Under the pieces are notes generated by a model. It was not told the DNA's origin, ran no database searches, and saw only the letters and a list, made by a program, of their open reading frames with translations. Shown in pieces: positions 24,395 through 32,861 of a DNA stretch of 64,000 nucleotides (its first letter is position 1; each line of letters starts with the position of its first letter). A program made the translations under genes and the position numbers. This DNA comes from Thermovenabulum sp049723235 (lineage in GTDB: Bacteria > Bacillota > Thermosediminibacteria > Thermosediminibacterales > Thermosediminibacteraceae): assembly GCF_049723235.1 (NCBI RefSeq), contig NZ_JBNARB010000009.1:1-64000 (forward strand), given 5' to 3'.

Positions 24395-26290
24395 TTATTC
24401 TTCACTTTCTTTTTCCTTTTTTCTTTTTTCCGACTCCAAATAAATCAGTAAAATGGATATATCCGCAGGATTCACGCCGGATATTCTGCTGGCCTGTCCG
24501 ATAGATTCGGGCCTAATTTTCTTTAGCTTTTGCTTTGCTTCCGTCCGAAGTCCATAGATTTTATCATAGTCAATATCGGGAGGAATTTTCTTATTTTCCA
24601 GCTTTTTAAAAGCCTCTACCTGTTTTAACTGCCTGTTTATATATCCTTCATAGGCAATTTCCACTTCCACCTGTTCGATTATTTCCTTTGGCAAATCCGG
24701 TCTATCCTTATCGAATACCTTTATCTTCTCATAGTCCAATTCCGGCCTTTTCAATAAGTCCTCCAAGGTTACCGGGGTGTTTATCGGACTTGTTCCTATT
24801 TTTTCGAGTTCTTCATTTACCTCCTGATTTGGCGTAATCTTAATATTTCTCAATCTTTCTATTTCTTCCTCTATCATCTTCTTTTTCTTCAAAAACTTCC
24901 GGAACCTGTCTTCACTTATTAATCCTATTTTATATCCTATTTCAGTAAGCCTCATATCCGCGTTGTCATTTCTCAAAATCAGCCTGTATTCCGCCCGAGA
25001 AGTAAGCATTCTATAAGGTTCGTTTGTACCTTTTGTTACCAGGTCGTCTATCAATACACCTATATACGCATCGGATCTTTTCAATATCAAAGGTTCTCTA
25101 TCCTTTAATTTTAACGCTGCGTTTATGCCAGCAATTAAACCCTGGGCAGCAGCTTCTTCATAACCCGAAGTTCCATTAATCTGGCCTGCCATATACAATC
25201 CTTCAATTTCTTTTGTTTCCAGGGTCAGCTGCAGCTGCGTAGGAACTACGTAATCGTATTCTATAGCGTATCCGGGTCTCATTAGTTTCACGTTTTCCAG
25301 ACCTTTAATTGATCGCAACATCATAACCTGTACATCCTCGGGTAAACTTGTGGAAACTCCCTGAACGTACATTTCATTGGTATTGAGCCCTTCCGGCTCA
25401 ATGAATACTTGATGGGATTCTTTATCTGAAAATCTCACTACCTTATCCTCTATACTCGGACAGTATCTTGGTCCGACACCTTTTATATCTCCTCTATACA
25501 GGGGAGCCCTGTGGAGATTTTCGAGGATTATCTCGTGGGTCTTTTTTGTAGTATATGTCAGCCAGCAGGAAACCTGAGGTCTATTTAACACTTCTGTTTC
25601 GTAGGAAAAAGGAATCATTATTTCGTCTCCCGGTTGCTCTATCATTTTGGAAAAATCTACTGATTTTTTATGAATTCTTGGAGGCGTTCCCGTTTTGAAC
25701 CTGCCCAGTTCAAAACCCAAGTCCAGTAAACAATTGGATAGTTCGTTTGCGGGAAATAGTCCGTTGGGGCCACCGCTGTAATTAACATCTCCGATTATTA
25801 TTCTGCTTCTCAAATACACTCCGGTAGTGAGAATAACGGCATTGGCGTAATAAACTCCTCCCGTTCGCGTAACAACTCCCTTTACCTTCTTATTTTTTGT
25901 AATAATTTTTACCACTTCACCCTGGACTATATCCAGGTTTTCTTGACTTTCTAAGGTATATTTCATTGAAAATTGATAAGCCTTTTTATCCGCCTGAGCC
26001 CTTAATGCCCTTACAGCAGGACCCTTCTTCGTATTTAGCATTCTTACCTGAATTAATGTTTTATCGGTGTTTTTAGCCATTTCGCCACCCAGCGCATCTA
26101 TCTCCCTCACCAAGTGACCTTTTGCAGGACCTCCTATGGAAGGGTTGCACGGCATCATAGCAATACTATCCAAATTTATTGCGAATACCACCGTTTTCAA
26201 TCCCAGCCTTGCACAGGCAAGGGCAGCCTCACAACCGGCATGTCCTGCACCCACAACTGCCACATCATAATATCCAGCAGTATATTCCAT
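24395..26290 (-). CDS. mnmG: tRNA uridine-34 modification enzyme MnmG (GidA)
   Basis: A 631-residue FAD enzyme that with MnmE installs carboxymethylaminomethyl on the wobble uridine. VGAGHAGCEAALACARLG at residues 12-29 binds FAD; MMPCNPSIGGPAKGHLVREIDALGG and the GYIDRQ-like GYINRQL region near 560 are conserved. Full length. Follows mnmE by 12 nt. Confidence 0.98.
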   Translation of the reverse strand: MEYTAGYYDVAVVGAGHAGCEAALACARLGLKTVVFAINLDSIAMMPCNPSIGGPAKGHLVREIDALGGEMAKNTDKTLIQVRMLNTKKGPAVRALRAQADKKAYQFSMKYTLESQENLDIVQGEVVKIITKNKKVKGVVTRTGGVYYANAVILTTGVYLRSRIIIGDVNYSGGPNGLFPANELSNCLLDLGFELGRFKTGTPPRIHKKSVDFSKMIEQPGDEIMIPFSYETEVLNRPQVSCWLTYTTKKTHEIILENLHRAPLYRGDIKGVGPRYCPSIEDKVVRFSDKESHQVFIEPEGLNTNEMYVQGVSTSLPEDVQVMMLRSIKGLENVKLMRPGYAIEYDYVVPTQLQLTLETKEIEGLYMAGQINGTSGYEEAAAQGLIAGINAALKLKDREPLILKRSDAYIGVLIDDLVTKGTNEPYRMLTSRAEYRLILRNDNADMRLTEIGYKIGLISEDRFRKFLKKKKMIEEEIERLRNIKITPNQEVNEELEKIGTSPINTPVTLEDLLKRPELDYEKIKVFDKDRPDLPKEIIEQVEVEIAYEGYINRQLKQVEAFKKLENKKIPPDIDYDKIYGLRTEAKQKLKKIRPESIGQASRISGVNPADISILLIYLESEKRKKEKESEE

Positions 26291-26302
26291 ATCACTTCAC
26301 CT

Positions 26303-27685
26303 TCATTTCCCTATACAAAAATTTTCAAATATAGCATCGAGAATATCCTCTTTAACGCTGTCCCCGGTAATCTCACCCAAATATTCCCATGCTTCTCTTA
26401 TATAAATAGCGCTTATTTCCATTGGGAGATTGTTTTCTACAGTAATTTGTGCTTCTTTCAAACTTTCTATTGCTTTGTTTATTGCTTCTATATGTCTTTG
26501 AGCTGTAATTATTATACCTTCTTCCAGGGAACCCACTTCATTAACGATTAATTCGTAAATTTCCTCCCTCAACAATTCTATACCCTCATCTCTCAGTGCC
26601 GATATTTTTACAATTCTTTTCCCCGGCAGAAGTTCTTTCACCTTTTGCTCATCTATTTTTTGTCCCAGATCTATTTTGTTAAAGATGATTAGAAGCCTTT
26701 TTTCCCTTATATTTTCTATTATTTTGTAATCCTCTTCCTCTAATTCGCCAAAAGCATCCACCACAAAAAGCACCAGTTCGGCTCCCTGTACCTTTTCCAT
26801 TGCCCTCTCCACACCTATTTTTTCTACAGGGTCCTTTGTGTCTCTTATACCTGCTGTATCAATTATTTTAATGGGTATTCCTTTAACATTTATATATTCT
26901 TCAATTACATCCCTTGTAGTTCCTGGTATTTCGGTGACAATCGCCCTTTTTTCCATAAGCAGGGCGTTTAGGAGCGAGGATTTTCCTACATTAGGTTTGC
27001 CAATTATAACCGTTGAGATTCCTTCTCTTAATATTTTCCCGGCACCAGCCTTTTCTTTTAAATTATTCAATCTTTCAATATTGTAATATATATTTTTAAG
27101 AATAATATCTGGTGAAGCTTCGGGTATCTCCTCTTCAGGAAAATCGATATTTGCTTCTACTAAGGCAATAACGCTTAACAGGCTGTCCATTATTTCCTTT
27201 ATTTTTTCCGAAATTTTACCCTTTAACTGGTCCACCGCCACTTTAAGGGCTTTATCGGTTTTTGCCCTTATTATATCTATCACGGCTTCTGCCTGGGAAA
27301 GGTCAATCCTTCCGTTTATAAAGGCTCTTTTTGTAAATTCACCGGGTTGTGCAAGCCTTGCCCCATTTCTTAATACCAAATTTAATATCTTTCTCACAGC
27401 GGTGAAGCCCCCATGGGAGTGAATTTCCACCATATCCTCCGTGGTATAGGAATTTGGGGCTTTAAATTTTACCAGCAATACCTCGTCCACTACATATTTT
27501 TCTTCATCATCATATATATTCCCGAGATACATTGTCCTGGGCTTCATCTCTTCAAAGCTTATCTTGCTTTTTGGGTAAAATAATTTTTTTGCTATCTTAA
27601 AACTTTCTTCACCGCTAATCCTTATTATTCCTATTCCGCCTTCACCCATCGGTGTTGAAATGGCAGCAATAGTATCTTCCTTCAT
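26303..27685 (-). CDS. mnmE: tRNA modification GTPase MnmE (TrmE)
   Basis: About 460 residues: N-terminal folate-binding domain (DTIAAISTPMGEGGIGIIR), helical domain and an inserted GTPase with P-loop GKPNVGKSSLLNALL near 225, DTAGIRDT switch and NKID. The C-terminal FCIGK holds the catalytic Cys. ATG at 27685 has AAAGGGG 9 nt upstream; TTG two codons earlier is too close to it. Partner of MnmG. Confidence 0.97.
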   Translation of the reverse strand: MKEDTIAAISTPMGEGGIGIIRISGEESFKIAKKLFYPKSKISFEEMKPRTMYLGNIYDDEEKYVVDEVLLVKFKAPNSYTTEDMVEIHSHGGFTAVRKILNLVLRNGARLAQPGEFTKRAFINGRIDLSQAEAVIDIIRAKTDKALKVAVDQLKGKISEKIKEIMDSLLSVIALVEANIDFPEEEIPEASPDIILKNIYYNIERLNNLKEKAGAGKILREGISTVIIGKPNVGKSSLLNALLMEKRAIVTEIPGTTRDVIEEYINVKGIPIKIIDTAGIRDTKDPVEKIGVERAMEKVQGAELVLFVVDAFGELEEEDYKIIENIREKRLLIIFNKIDLGQKIDEQKVKELLPGKRIVKISALRDEGIELLREEIYELIVNEVGSLEEGIIITAQRHIEAINKAIESLKEAQITVENNLPMEISAIYIREAWEYLGEITGDSVKEDILDAIFENFCIGK

Positions 27686-27710
27686 TTTCAAAAACCCCTT
27701 TATTTGTAAT

Positions 27711-27740
27711 ATGACCTCATGGTATAAACCATGAGGTCAT
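27711..27740 (-). repeat. Perfect 12-bp inverted repeat between khpB and mnmE
   Basis: ATGACCTCATGG and CCATGAGGTCAT flank a 6-nt loop, beginning at the khpB stop codon. It lacks a following U run on the minus strand, so it may be a processing or protein-binding hairpin rather than a terminator. Confidence 0.6.
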
Positions 27741-28351
27741 TTCAAGGATATTACAACCCTTCTATAAGGTTCTTCTCCCTCACTGTGAGTCTTAACGCGT
27801 GGATCGTTTTGCAGTGTCTTATGAATAATTTTTCTTTCGTAAGGAGGCATGGGTTCCAATTTAATGCTTTTTTTTGTCTCTTTCACCCTCTTTGCCATTT
27901 TTACGGCAAGTTCCACCAGTGCTCTTTCTCTCTTCTCCCTATAATTTTCTACATCTATTACTATTTTTATGTATTCATGCCATCCCTTATTAGCAACTAA
28001 ATTTACCAGGTACTGAAGAGAATTTAAGGTTTCCCCGTGTTTCCCTATTATTACTCCCAATCCTCTTCCTTTTACATTTATTTTGAAAAAATCTTCTATT
28101 TTTTCAGTCTCTATTTCGGCATACAGGTCTAATCTTATTAATAGCCCCTTTAAAAATTTAACGGCTTTTTCTTCCGGCCTTTCCTTTAATCTGACCCTAA
28201 CCCTTGCCTGTTTTGACAAAATCCCAAAAAGGCCCCGGCTTCCCTCTTCTAAAACCGTTATTTCCACTTCTTCCCTTTTCGCACCCAATTCCCTCAGGGC
28301 ACACTCCACTGCCTCCTCTACCGTTTTACCCTGCTTTTCAATTTCTTTCAT
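27737..28351 (-). CDS. khpB: RNA-binding protein KhpB (Jag)
   Basis: A 204-residue three-part protein: Jag_N domain (residues 1-50, with GSRGLFGILSKQARVR), a KH domain (about 70-145; GLGVIIGKHGETLNSLQYLVN) and an R3H domain (YRVVISLK end with MPPYERKIIHKTL). Binds many mRNAs with KhpA and affects envelope growth. Overlaps yidC by 1 nt. Confidence 0.96.
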   Translation of the reverse strand: MKEIEKQGKTVEEAVECALRELGAKREEVEITVLEEGSRGLFGILSKQARVRVRLKERPEEKAVKFLKGLLIRLDLYAEIETEKIEDFFKINVKGRGLGVIIGKHGETLNSLQYLVNLVANKGWHEYIKIVIDVENYREKRERALVELAVKMAKRVKETKKSIKLEPMPPYERKIIHKTLQNDPRVKTHSEGEEPYRRVVISLK

Positions 28352-28980
28352 TACTTTGCCCCCTCTCCTTTAGAGGCTGTCGGTCTAACAATAATTAGCT
28401 GCTGAATAATTTGAATTATATTACTTACCACCCAGTAAAGCGCCAGTCCCGACGGAAATTTTAACGCCATCCATCCAATGAACCCGGACATAACAATATT
28501 CATTGTACTTTGCTGCTGGTCTGCTTTTCCCGGCGTAGTCATCTTTGAAGATAAATAAGTAGTCAAAGCAGCAAGTACAGGCAGGATGTAGGTTTTATCG
28601 GGAGCTCCCAGATTGGTGATCCATAAAAACCCCGTATTTCCGAAATTATAATGCTGTAATAAACTAAACAGTGCTATAATAAATGGGAATTGAATTAACA
28701 GGGGAAGACATCCTCCCATAGGGTTATAACCGTGTTTTTTATAAAGTTCCATTAATTCCTTGTTCAATTTCTGGGGGTCATTTTTGTACTTTTCCTGAAG
28801 TTTTTTCTGTTCGGGGGCAATTTCTTGCATTTTCTTTAATGAATTAAACTGTTGAAAACTAAAGGGTAAAAGAACAATCTTAATAATCACCGTCAGAATA
28901 ATAATAGACAAACCGTAACTTCTCGTATAAATATAAAGGAAATCCATCAAACTTTTCATTATATTTTCTAAAAAAGCCAC
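28351..28980 (-). CDS. yidC: Membrane protein insertase YidC/Oxa1
   Basis: A 209-residue Oxa1-type insertase with five hydrophobic segments. SYGLSIIILTVIIKIVLLPF and MQEIAPEQKKLQEKYKNDPQKL (cytoplasmic hairpin) plus GGCLPLLIQFPFIIALFSLL are family marks; no lipobox is seen at the N-terminus. Works with SecYEG to insert membrane proteins. In the conserved rpmH-rnpA-yidD-yidC-khpB run. Confidence 0.97.
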   Translation of the reverse strand: MAFLENIMKSLMDFLYIYTRSYGLSIIILTVIIKIVLLPFSFQQFNSLKKMQEIAPEQKKLQEKYKNDPQKLNKELMELYKKHGYNPMGGCLPLLIQFPFIIALFSLLQHYNFGNTGFLWITNLGAPDKTYILPVLAALTTYLSSKMTTPGKADQQQSTMNIVMSGFIGWMALKFPSGLALYWVVSNIIQIIQQLIIVRPTASKGEGAK

Positions 28981-29003
28981 ACAGAGCTCCTCCTTAATTT
29001 TTT

Positions 29004-29234
29004 TTATTCCACGGGGTCATATCCGCCGGGATTAAACGGGTGGCATCTTAAAATCCTTTTTACCGCCATCCTGATTCCTTTTATAACCCCGTATTTCTCA
29101 ATGGAAATCTTTGCATATTCGGAACAGGTGGGATAAAACCGGCAGGTTCTTGGTTTCAAAGGCGAAATATACCTCTGATAAAGTATAATAATAAATATTA
29201 GAAATTTTTTGCCGGCATCATTCAATCTGTTCAT
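29004..29234 (-). CDS. yidD: Membrane protein insertion efficiency factor YidD
   Basis: A 76-residue protein with IILYQRYISPLKPRTCRFYPTCSEY split by the conserved cysteines, and RCHPFNPGGYDPV near the end, the YidD signature. Overlaps the rnpA end by 17 nt. Helps YidC-dependent insertion. Confidence 0.96.
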   Translation of the reverse strand: MNRLNDAGKKFLIFIIILYQRYISPLKPRTCRFYPTCSEYAKISIEKYGVIKGIRMAVKRILRCHPFNPGGYDPVE

Positions 29235-29574
29235 TTTGTTCCACCCATAATTCCATCTTTTTTAAATTTTCCACAACTTTGCTTTCAATTTCCCAGTAAT
29301 TGTATTTCGTTATTTCACTTTTTGCGGAAATTACTATATCGTAACCGGGCTTTATTTTATTGTAATTTTTTCTTAAAATCTCCCTTAAACGCCTTTTAAC
29401 CTTATTTCTCACAACGCTTTTTCCGATTTTTTTGCTTACCGAAATTCCGAACCTGGAATATCCTATCCTGTTTTTTTTTGCGTACATGCTAAAAAGAGGG
29501 CATACCATTCGCCTTCCCTTTTTATAAACCAAATTAAATTCAAAATTTTTTGTTAATCTAAGGCGCTTTTCCAA
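29218..29574 (-). CDS. rnpA: Ribonuclease P protein component
   Basis: A 118-residue basic protein that helps RNase P RNA process tRNA 5' ends. It starts EKRLRLTKNFEF and has the RNA-binding block VRNKVKRRLREILRKN near 60. The TTG at 29574 has GGAGG 9 nt upstream and matches the family start; a longer frame of 131 residues is possible but runs into the rpmH spacer. Confidence 0.95.
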   Translation of the reverse strand: MEKRLRLTKNFEFNLVYKKGRRMVCPLFSMYAKKNRIGYSRFGISVSKKIGKSVVRNKVKRRLREILRKNYNKIKPGYDIVISAKSEITKYNYWEIESKVVENLKKMELWVEQNEQIE

Positions 29575-29628
29575 ATCCTTTTGCCCTCCGAAAAATCCAG
29601 CCTTAGGCCGCATTGATTTTCTTGCGGC

Positions 29629-29763
29629 CTACGCTGTTAATCTTTTTCTTCCTTTTAACCTTCTTCTTTTAATTACATCTCTTCCGCTCTTTGTCCTCAT
29701 TCTCTTTCTAAAACCGTGAACCTTTTTTCTGTACCTGTTATTAGGGTTATAAGTAGGTTTCAA
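29629..29763 (-). CDS. rpmH: 50S ribosomal protein L34
   Basis: A 44-residue, very basic protein: MKPTYNPNNRYRKKVHGFRK then RMRTKSGRDVIKRRRLKGRK. It uses a TTG start with GAGGGGGTG 5-7 nt upstream. Small and easily missed. First gene of the leftward origin operon, with its own strong promoter. Confidence 0.98.
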   Translation of the reverse strand: MKPTYNPNNRYRKKVHGFRKRMRTKSGRDVIKRRRLKGRKRLTA

Positions 29764-29797
29764 AGCTTCACCCCCTCGGGAATAAAAAACTATATAG

Positions 29798-29827
29798 ATT
29801 ATAGCTTAATTATTTGATAATTGTCAA
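29798..29827 (-). promoter_or_regulatory. rpmH promoter
   Basis: Minus-strand TTGACA, 18-nt spacer, TATAAT: perfect boxes about 35 nt before rpmH. Diverges from the dnaA promoter. Confidence 0.85.
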
Positions 29828-29842
29828 GAAAATAGATTTTTA

Positions 29843-29871
29843 TTGAATAAAAGAGTATATTTTGCTATCAT
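29843..29871 (+). promoter_or_regulatory. dnaA promoter
   Basis: Plus-strand TTGAAT, 17-nt spacer, TATCAT, about 60 nt before the dnaA start. No perfect DnaA box is seen in the rpmH-dnaA gap, so autoregulation through a classic box there is not evident. Confidence 0.6.
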
Positions 29872-29930
29872 TTTATTAGCCTTCTATGGCTTTATTTTCT
29901 TTTTTTATTATCCGAGGAGGTTTCACTTTT

Positions 29931-31277
29931 ATGACCGGAAATCTTTCTGATATTTGGCAACATGTCCTGAAAATTCTCGGGAGTGAATTGAACAACGATG
30001 TAACCTACAATACTTTTCTTAAACCCACAAAGCTCGTTTCTTTAAGTGAAGGTATTGCGATAGTCGAGGTTCCCAATGATTTTATAAAAGGTGTCCTGGA
30101 AAAACGATATCTCAATTTATTAAAAGATATTCTTACATCCATTCTCAACTCCGATATATCCCTCACTTTTTCCGTAAGTGAATCTTCTACAGCAGAGAAT
30201 AATACAGGGGTTCAAATAGAAAAAGAAATCGTTAAAACCTCTGATGACGGTCAATCTAACCTGAATCCCAAATATACCTTTGACACCTTTGTGGTGGGAA
30301 ACAGCAACCGGTTTGCCCATGCAGCATCCTTAGCCGTAGCCCAATCCCCCGCAAAGGCTTACAATCCTTTTTTTATATACGGCGGGGTGGGGCTTGGAAA
30401 AACCCACCTGATGCACGCTATAGGCCACTACATTTTAGAGCATAACCCGTACTGCAAAGTAGTATACGTTTCTTCTGAAAAATTTACAAACGAACTTATT
30501 AACTCCATTAGAGACGATAAAAATGTAGAGTTTAGAAATAAATACAGGAATATTGATGTTTTACTAATTGACGACATCCAGTTTATTGCCGGTAAAGAAA
30601 GGACTCAGGAGGAGTTTTTCCACACCTTTAACGCCCTTTACGAAGCCAATAAACAAATAATAATTTCCAGCGACAGACCCCCAAAAGAAATACCAACATT
30701 AGAGGAACGCTTAAGATCCCGTTTTGAATGGGGACTTATCACCGATATTCAACCCCCCGACTTTGAGACAAGGATAGCTATTCTACGAAAAAAGGCTTTA
30801 ATGGAAAACCTTACCGTACCCGATGAAGTAATCAATTTTATTGCCGAGAAAATTGAAACAAATATCCGAGAGCTGGAAGGAGCCCTTATAAGGATAGTAG
30901 CCTACTCTTCTCTGACAAATAAACCCATTGACCTATCCTTAGCCGAGTTAGTATTAAAGGATCTTCTTCCCAATACAAAACAAAAGAACGTAACCATATC
31001 GGATATTCTCCATGCGGTAGGCGCTCATTTTTCCATAAGAATTGAAGATTTTAAATCTAAAAAGAGAACGAAAGAGCTGGCATACGCAAGACAGATTGCT
31101 ATGTACTTAGCCAGAGAATTAACCGACTATTCCCTTCCTAAGATAGGAGAAGAGTTCGGCGGAAGGGACCATACTACGGTGATTCACGCCTGTGATAAAA
31201 TTGCAAAAGACATGGCAAAAGACAAAGAACTCGCTTCTATATTGGATACTTTGAAAAGAAAAATTATCAACGGTTAA
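29931..31277 (+). CDS. dnaA: Chromosomal replication initiator DnaA
   Basis: A 448-residue initiator. Domain I (1-80) starts TGNLSDIWQHVLKILGSEL; a short linker; domain III AAA+ with Walker A GGVGLGKTHLMHAIG near 150 and Walker B DVLLIDDIQFIAGKERTQEEF; domain IV with GGRDHTTVIHACDKI binds DnaA boxes. The ATG at 29931 has GAGGAGG 10 nt upstream; the open frame extends further upstream but without a ribosome site. Confidence 0.98.
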   Translation: MTGNLSDIWQHVLKILGSELNNDVTYNTFLKPTKLVSLSEGIAIVEVPNDFIKGVLEKRYLNLLKDILTSILNSDISLTFSVSESSTAENNTGVQIEKEIVKTSDDGQSNLNPKYTFDTFVVGNSNRFAHAASLAVAQSPAKAYNPFFIYGGVGLGKTHLMHAIGHYILEHNPYCKVVYVSSEKFTNELINSIRDDKNVEFRNKYRNIDVLLIDDIQFIAGKERTQEEFFHTFNALYEANKQIIISSDRPPKEIPTLEERLRSRFEWGLITDIQPPDFETRIAILRKKALMENLTVPDEVINFIAEKIETNIRELEGALIRIVAYSSLTNKPIDLSLAELVLKDLLPNTKQKNVTISDILHAVGAHFSIRIEDFKSKKRTKELAYARQIAMYLARELTDYSLPKIGEEFGGRDHTTVIHACDKIAKDMAKDKELASILDTLKRKIING

Positions 31278-31531
31278 TTGTGGAAAATTCCTTTACATCT
31301 TCTGAATACTTTGTGGATTTTTGTGGATAATTTTACGGGTAATCCCCTTTATGTTAATTATTAATAATAAGTTGTACCCCATATCCACAAGTTATTAAAT
31401 TCTAAAAAACCTTATTTGAAAGTTATTCACAATATTTATCCACATATCCACAGCACTTACTACTACTCCTACTAAAGATAAATCCCTCTATGAAAAATAA
31501 AAAAATTAGTATAAGTGAGGGAGTGTATAAA
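31278..31531. other. Replication origin oriC (DnaA box region between dnaA and dnaN)
   Basis: Boxes seen: TGTGGATTT (31312), TGTGGATAA (31322), ATATCCACA (31381 and 31444), TTATTCACA (31423) and perfect TTATCCACA (31436). The two at 31312 and 31322 are on one strand and those from 31381 on the other. Between them is an AT-rich stretch (about 31340-31375, with TTAATTATTAATAATAAG) suited to unwinding. Position and content match Firmicute origins. Confidence 0.85.
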
Positions 31532-32641
31532 ATGATTTTTTCTATAGAAAAAGATAAAATCACCGACATTTTGAATACGGTAGAGAAATTTGTTCCAAAT
31601 AAAACCACAATACCCATACTTTCGGGTATAAAATTTACTGCAAAAAATAATACCTTAATCCTTACGGCCACGGATTTGGATATAGGTATAGAGACAGCAG
31701 TTAGTGCAGATATTATTGAAGAGGGTAGTGCTGTTTTACCTTCAAAAGTGTTTTTAGAAATAATGAGAAAACTTCCAAAGGGAAATATATTTTTTAACAA
31801 AAAAGAAGATAAGATAACGGTGGAATCGGGAGAGATAAAATTATCCTTACCCTGCTTTGAACCCTACGATTTCCCGGAAATAATTCCCGAAAAATCCTTT
31901 CCTCTTTTAAGGATTTCCCATGAAGTGTTTAAAAAAATGGTTAAACAGACAATTTTTGCGACAGCTGAAGAATCCCTCTCAAGACCTGTTCTTACCGGAG
32001 AGCTCCTGGAAGTTAAAGAGGGAAGGTTTAATATAGTGGCTTTGGATGGTTTTCGTATTGCCTGGAGATGGGAAGATGTAGATGCAAAAGATTTTAGTAT
32101 AATAGTTCCCGGAAAAACTTTATCCGAATTTTCTAAAATAGATTTAGAGGATGAGGATAAAGATTTTGAATTACATTATTCCGACAACCGGGTTATTTTT
32201 AAATCAAAGGCGAAAACCATAACTTCAAGGGTTTTAGAGGGAAAATTTATTGACTACAGGGAAATTGTAAAAGTTGAACCAAAGGTTAAGGTGACATCAA
32301 ATACCGATGAGCTTTTGGAAAGCATAGAAAGGGCTTATGTTTTTGCAAAAGAAGGTAGTAAAAACAACGTAGTAAAACTGGATATCAAAAAGGATGTAAT
32401 AACTGTAAGTTCCGAGTCGGAAGCGGGGATTTTCACTGAAAACGTGAAATGCAAAACATCGGGGGAGGATTTACTGGTGGCTTTTAATGCAAAATTTTTA
32501 ATTGATGCTTTAAAATCCATAGAATATCCCGAAATATCTATGGATTTCGGTGGAGAGGTAAATCCGATGATAATTAAGCCCTTGAATGTGGAAAATCATA
32601 TAAACTTTTTACTTCCCATACGCTTGAGGAGTGAAGGGTAA
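31532..32641 (+). CDS. dnaN: DNA polymerase III beta sliding clamp
   Basis: A 369-residue clamp of three repeated domains. VPNKTTIPILSGIKFTAKNN near residue 18, DGFRIAWR in the centre and the C-terminal LLPIRLR (normally M-P-x-R-x, here LPIRL) are family positions. The ATG at 31532 has GGGAGTG 6-7 nt upstream; an earlier in-frame ATG lacks one. Dimer tethers polymerase and many partners. Confidence 0.97.
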   Translation: MIFSIEKDKITDILNTVEKFVPNKTTIPILSGIKFTAKNNTLILTATDLDIGIETAVSADIIEEGSAVLPSKVFLEIMRKLPKGNIFFNKKEDKITVESGEIKLSLPCFEPYDFPEIIPEKSFPLLRISHEVFKKMVKQTIFATAEESLSRPVLTGELLEVKEGRFNIVALDGFRIAWRWEDVDAKDFSIIVPGKTLSEFSKIDLEDEDKDFELHYSDNRVIFKSKAKTITSRVLEGKFIDYREIVKVEPKVKVTSNTDELLESIERAYVFAKEGSKNNVVKLDIKKDVITVSSESEAGIFTENVKCKTSGEDLLVAFNAKFLIDALKSIEYPEISMDFGGEVNPMIIKPLNVENHINFLLPIRLRSEG

Positions 32642-32644
32642 AGT

Positions 32645-32860
32645 ATGGATGTGATAATAAAAACGGATTGGATAAAACTGGATTCGTTTTTAAAATGGGC
32701 AAATTTAGTGTCTACCGGAGGTCAGGCAAAAGTTTTGATACAGGAAGGCAAAGTCAGGGTAAACGGAGAAGTAGAAACAAAAAGGTCGAGAAAAATTTAC
32801 CCGGGGGACGAAGTGGAGGTAGAAGGGATAAAGTATACGGTAAAAGGCGGGAGTGAATGA
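32645..32860 (+). CDS. yaaA: S4-domain RNA-binding protein YaaA
   Basis: A 71-residue S4-like domain protein: IKLDSFLKWANLVSTGGQAK then EGKVRVNGEVETKRSRKIYPGDEVEVEG across residues 11-60. Linked to ribosome maturation in Bacillus. Lies between dnaN and recF as usual. The overlapping frame on the same strand is a shadow. Confidence 0.95.
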   Translation: MDVIIKTDWIKLDSFLKWANLVSTGGQAKVLIQEGKVRVNGEVETKRSRKIYPGDEVEVEGIKYTVKGGSE

Positions 32861-32861
32861 T

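Noticed and set aside
26114..26551. 145-codon frame antisense across the mnmG-mnmE junction
   Set aside because: Cysteine- and histidine-rich shadow translation with no family match.
32668..32856. Second frame overlapping yaaA on the same strand
   Set aside because: The S4-domain frame is conserved and complete; this one is its frame-shifted image.
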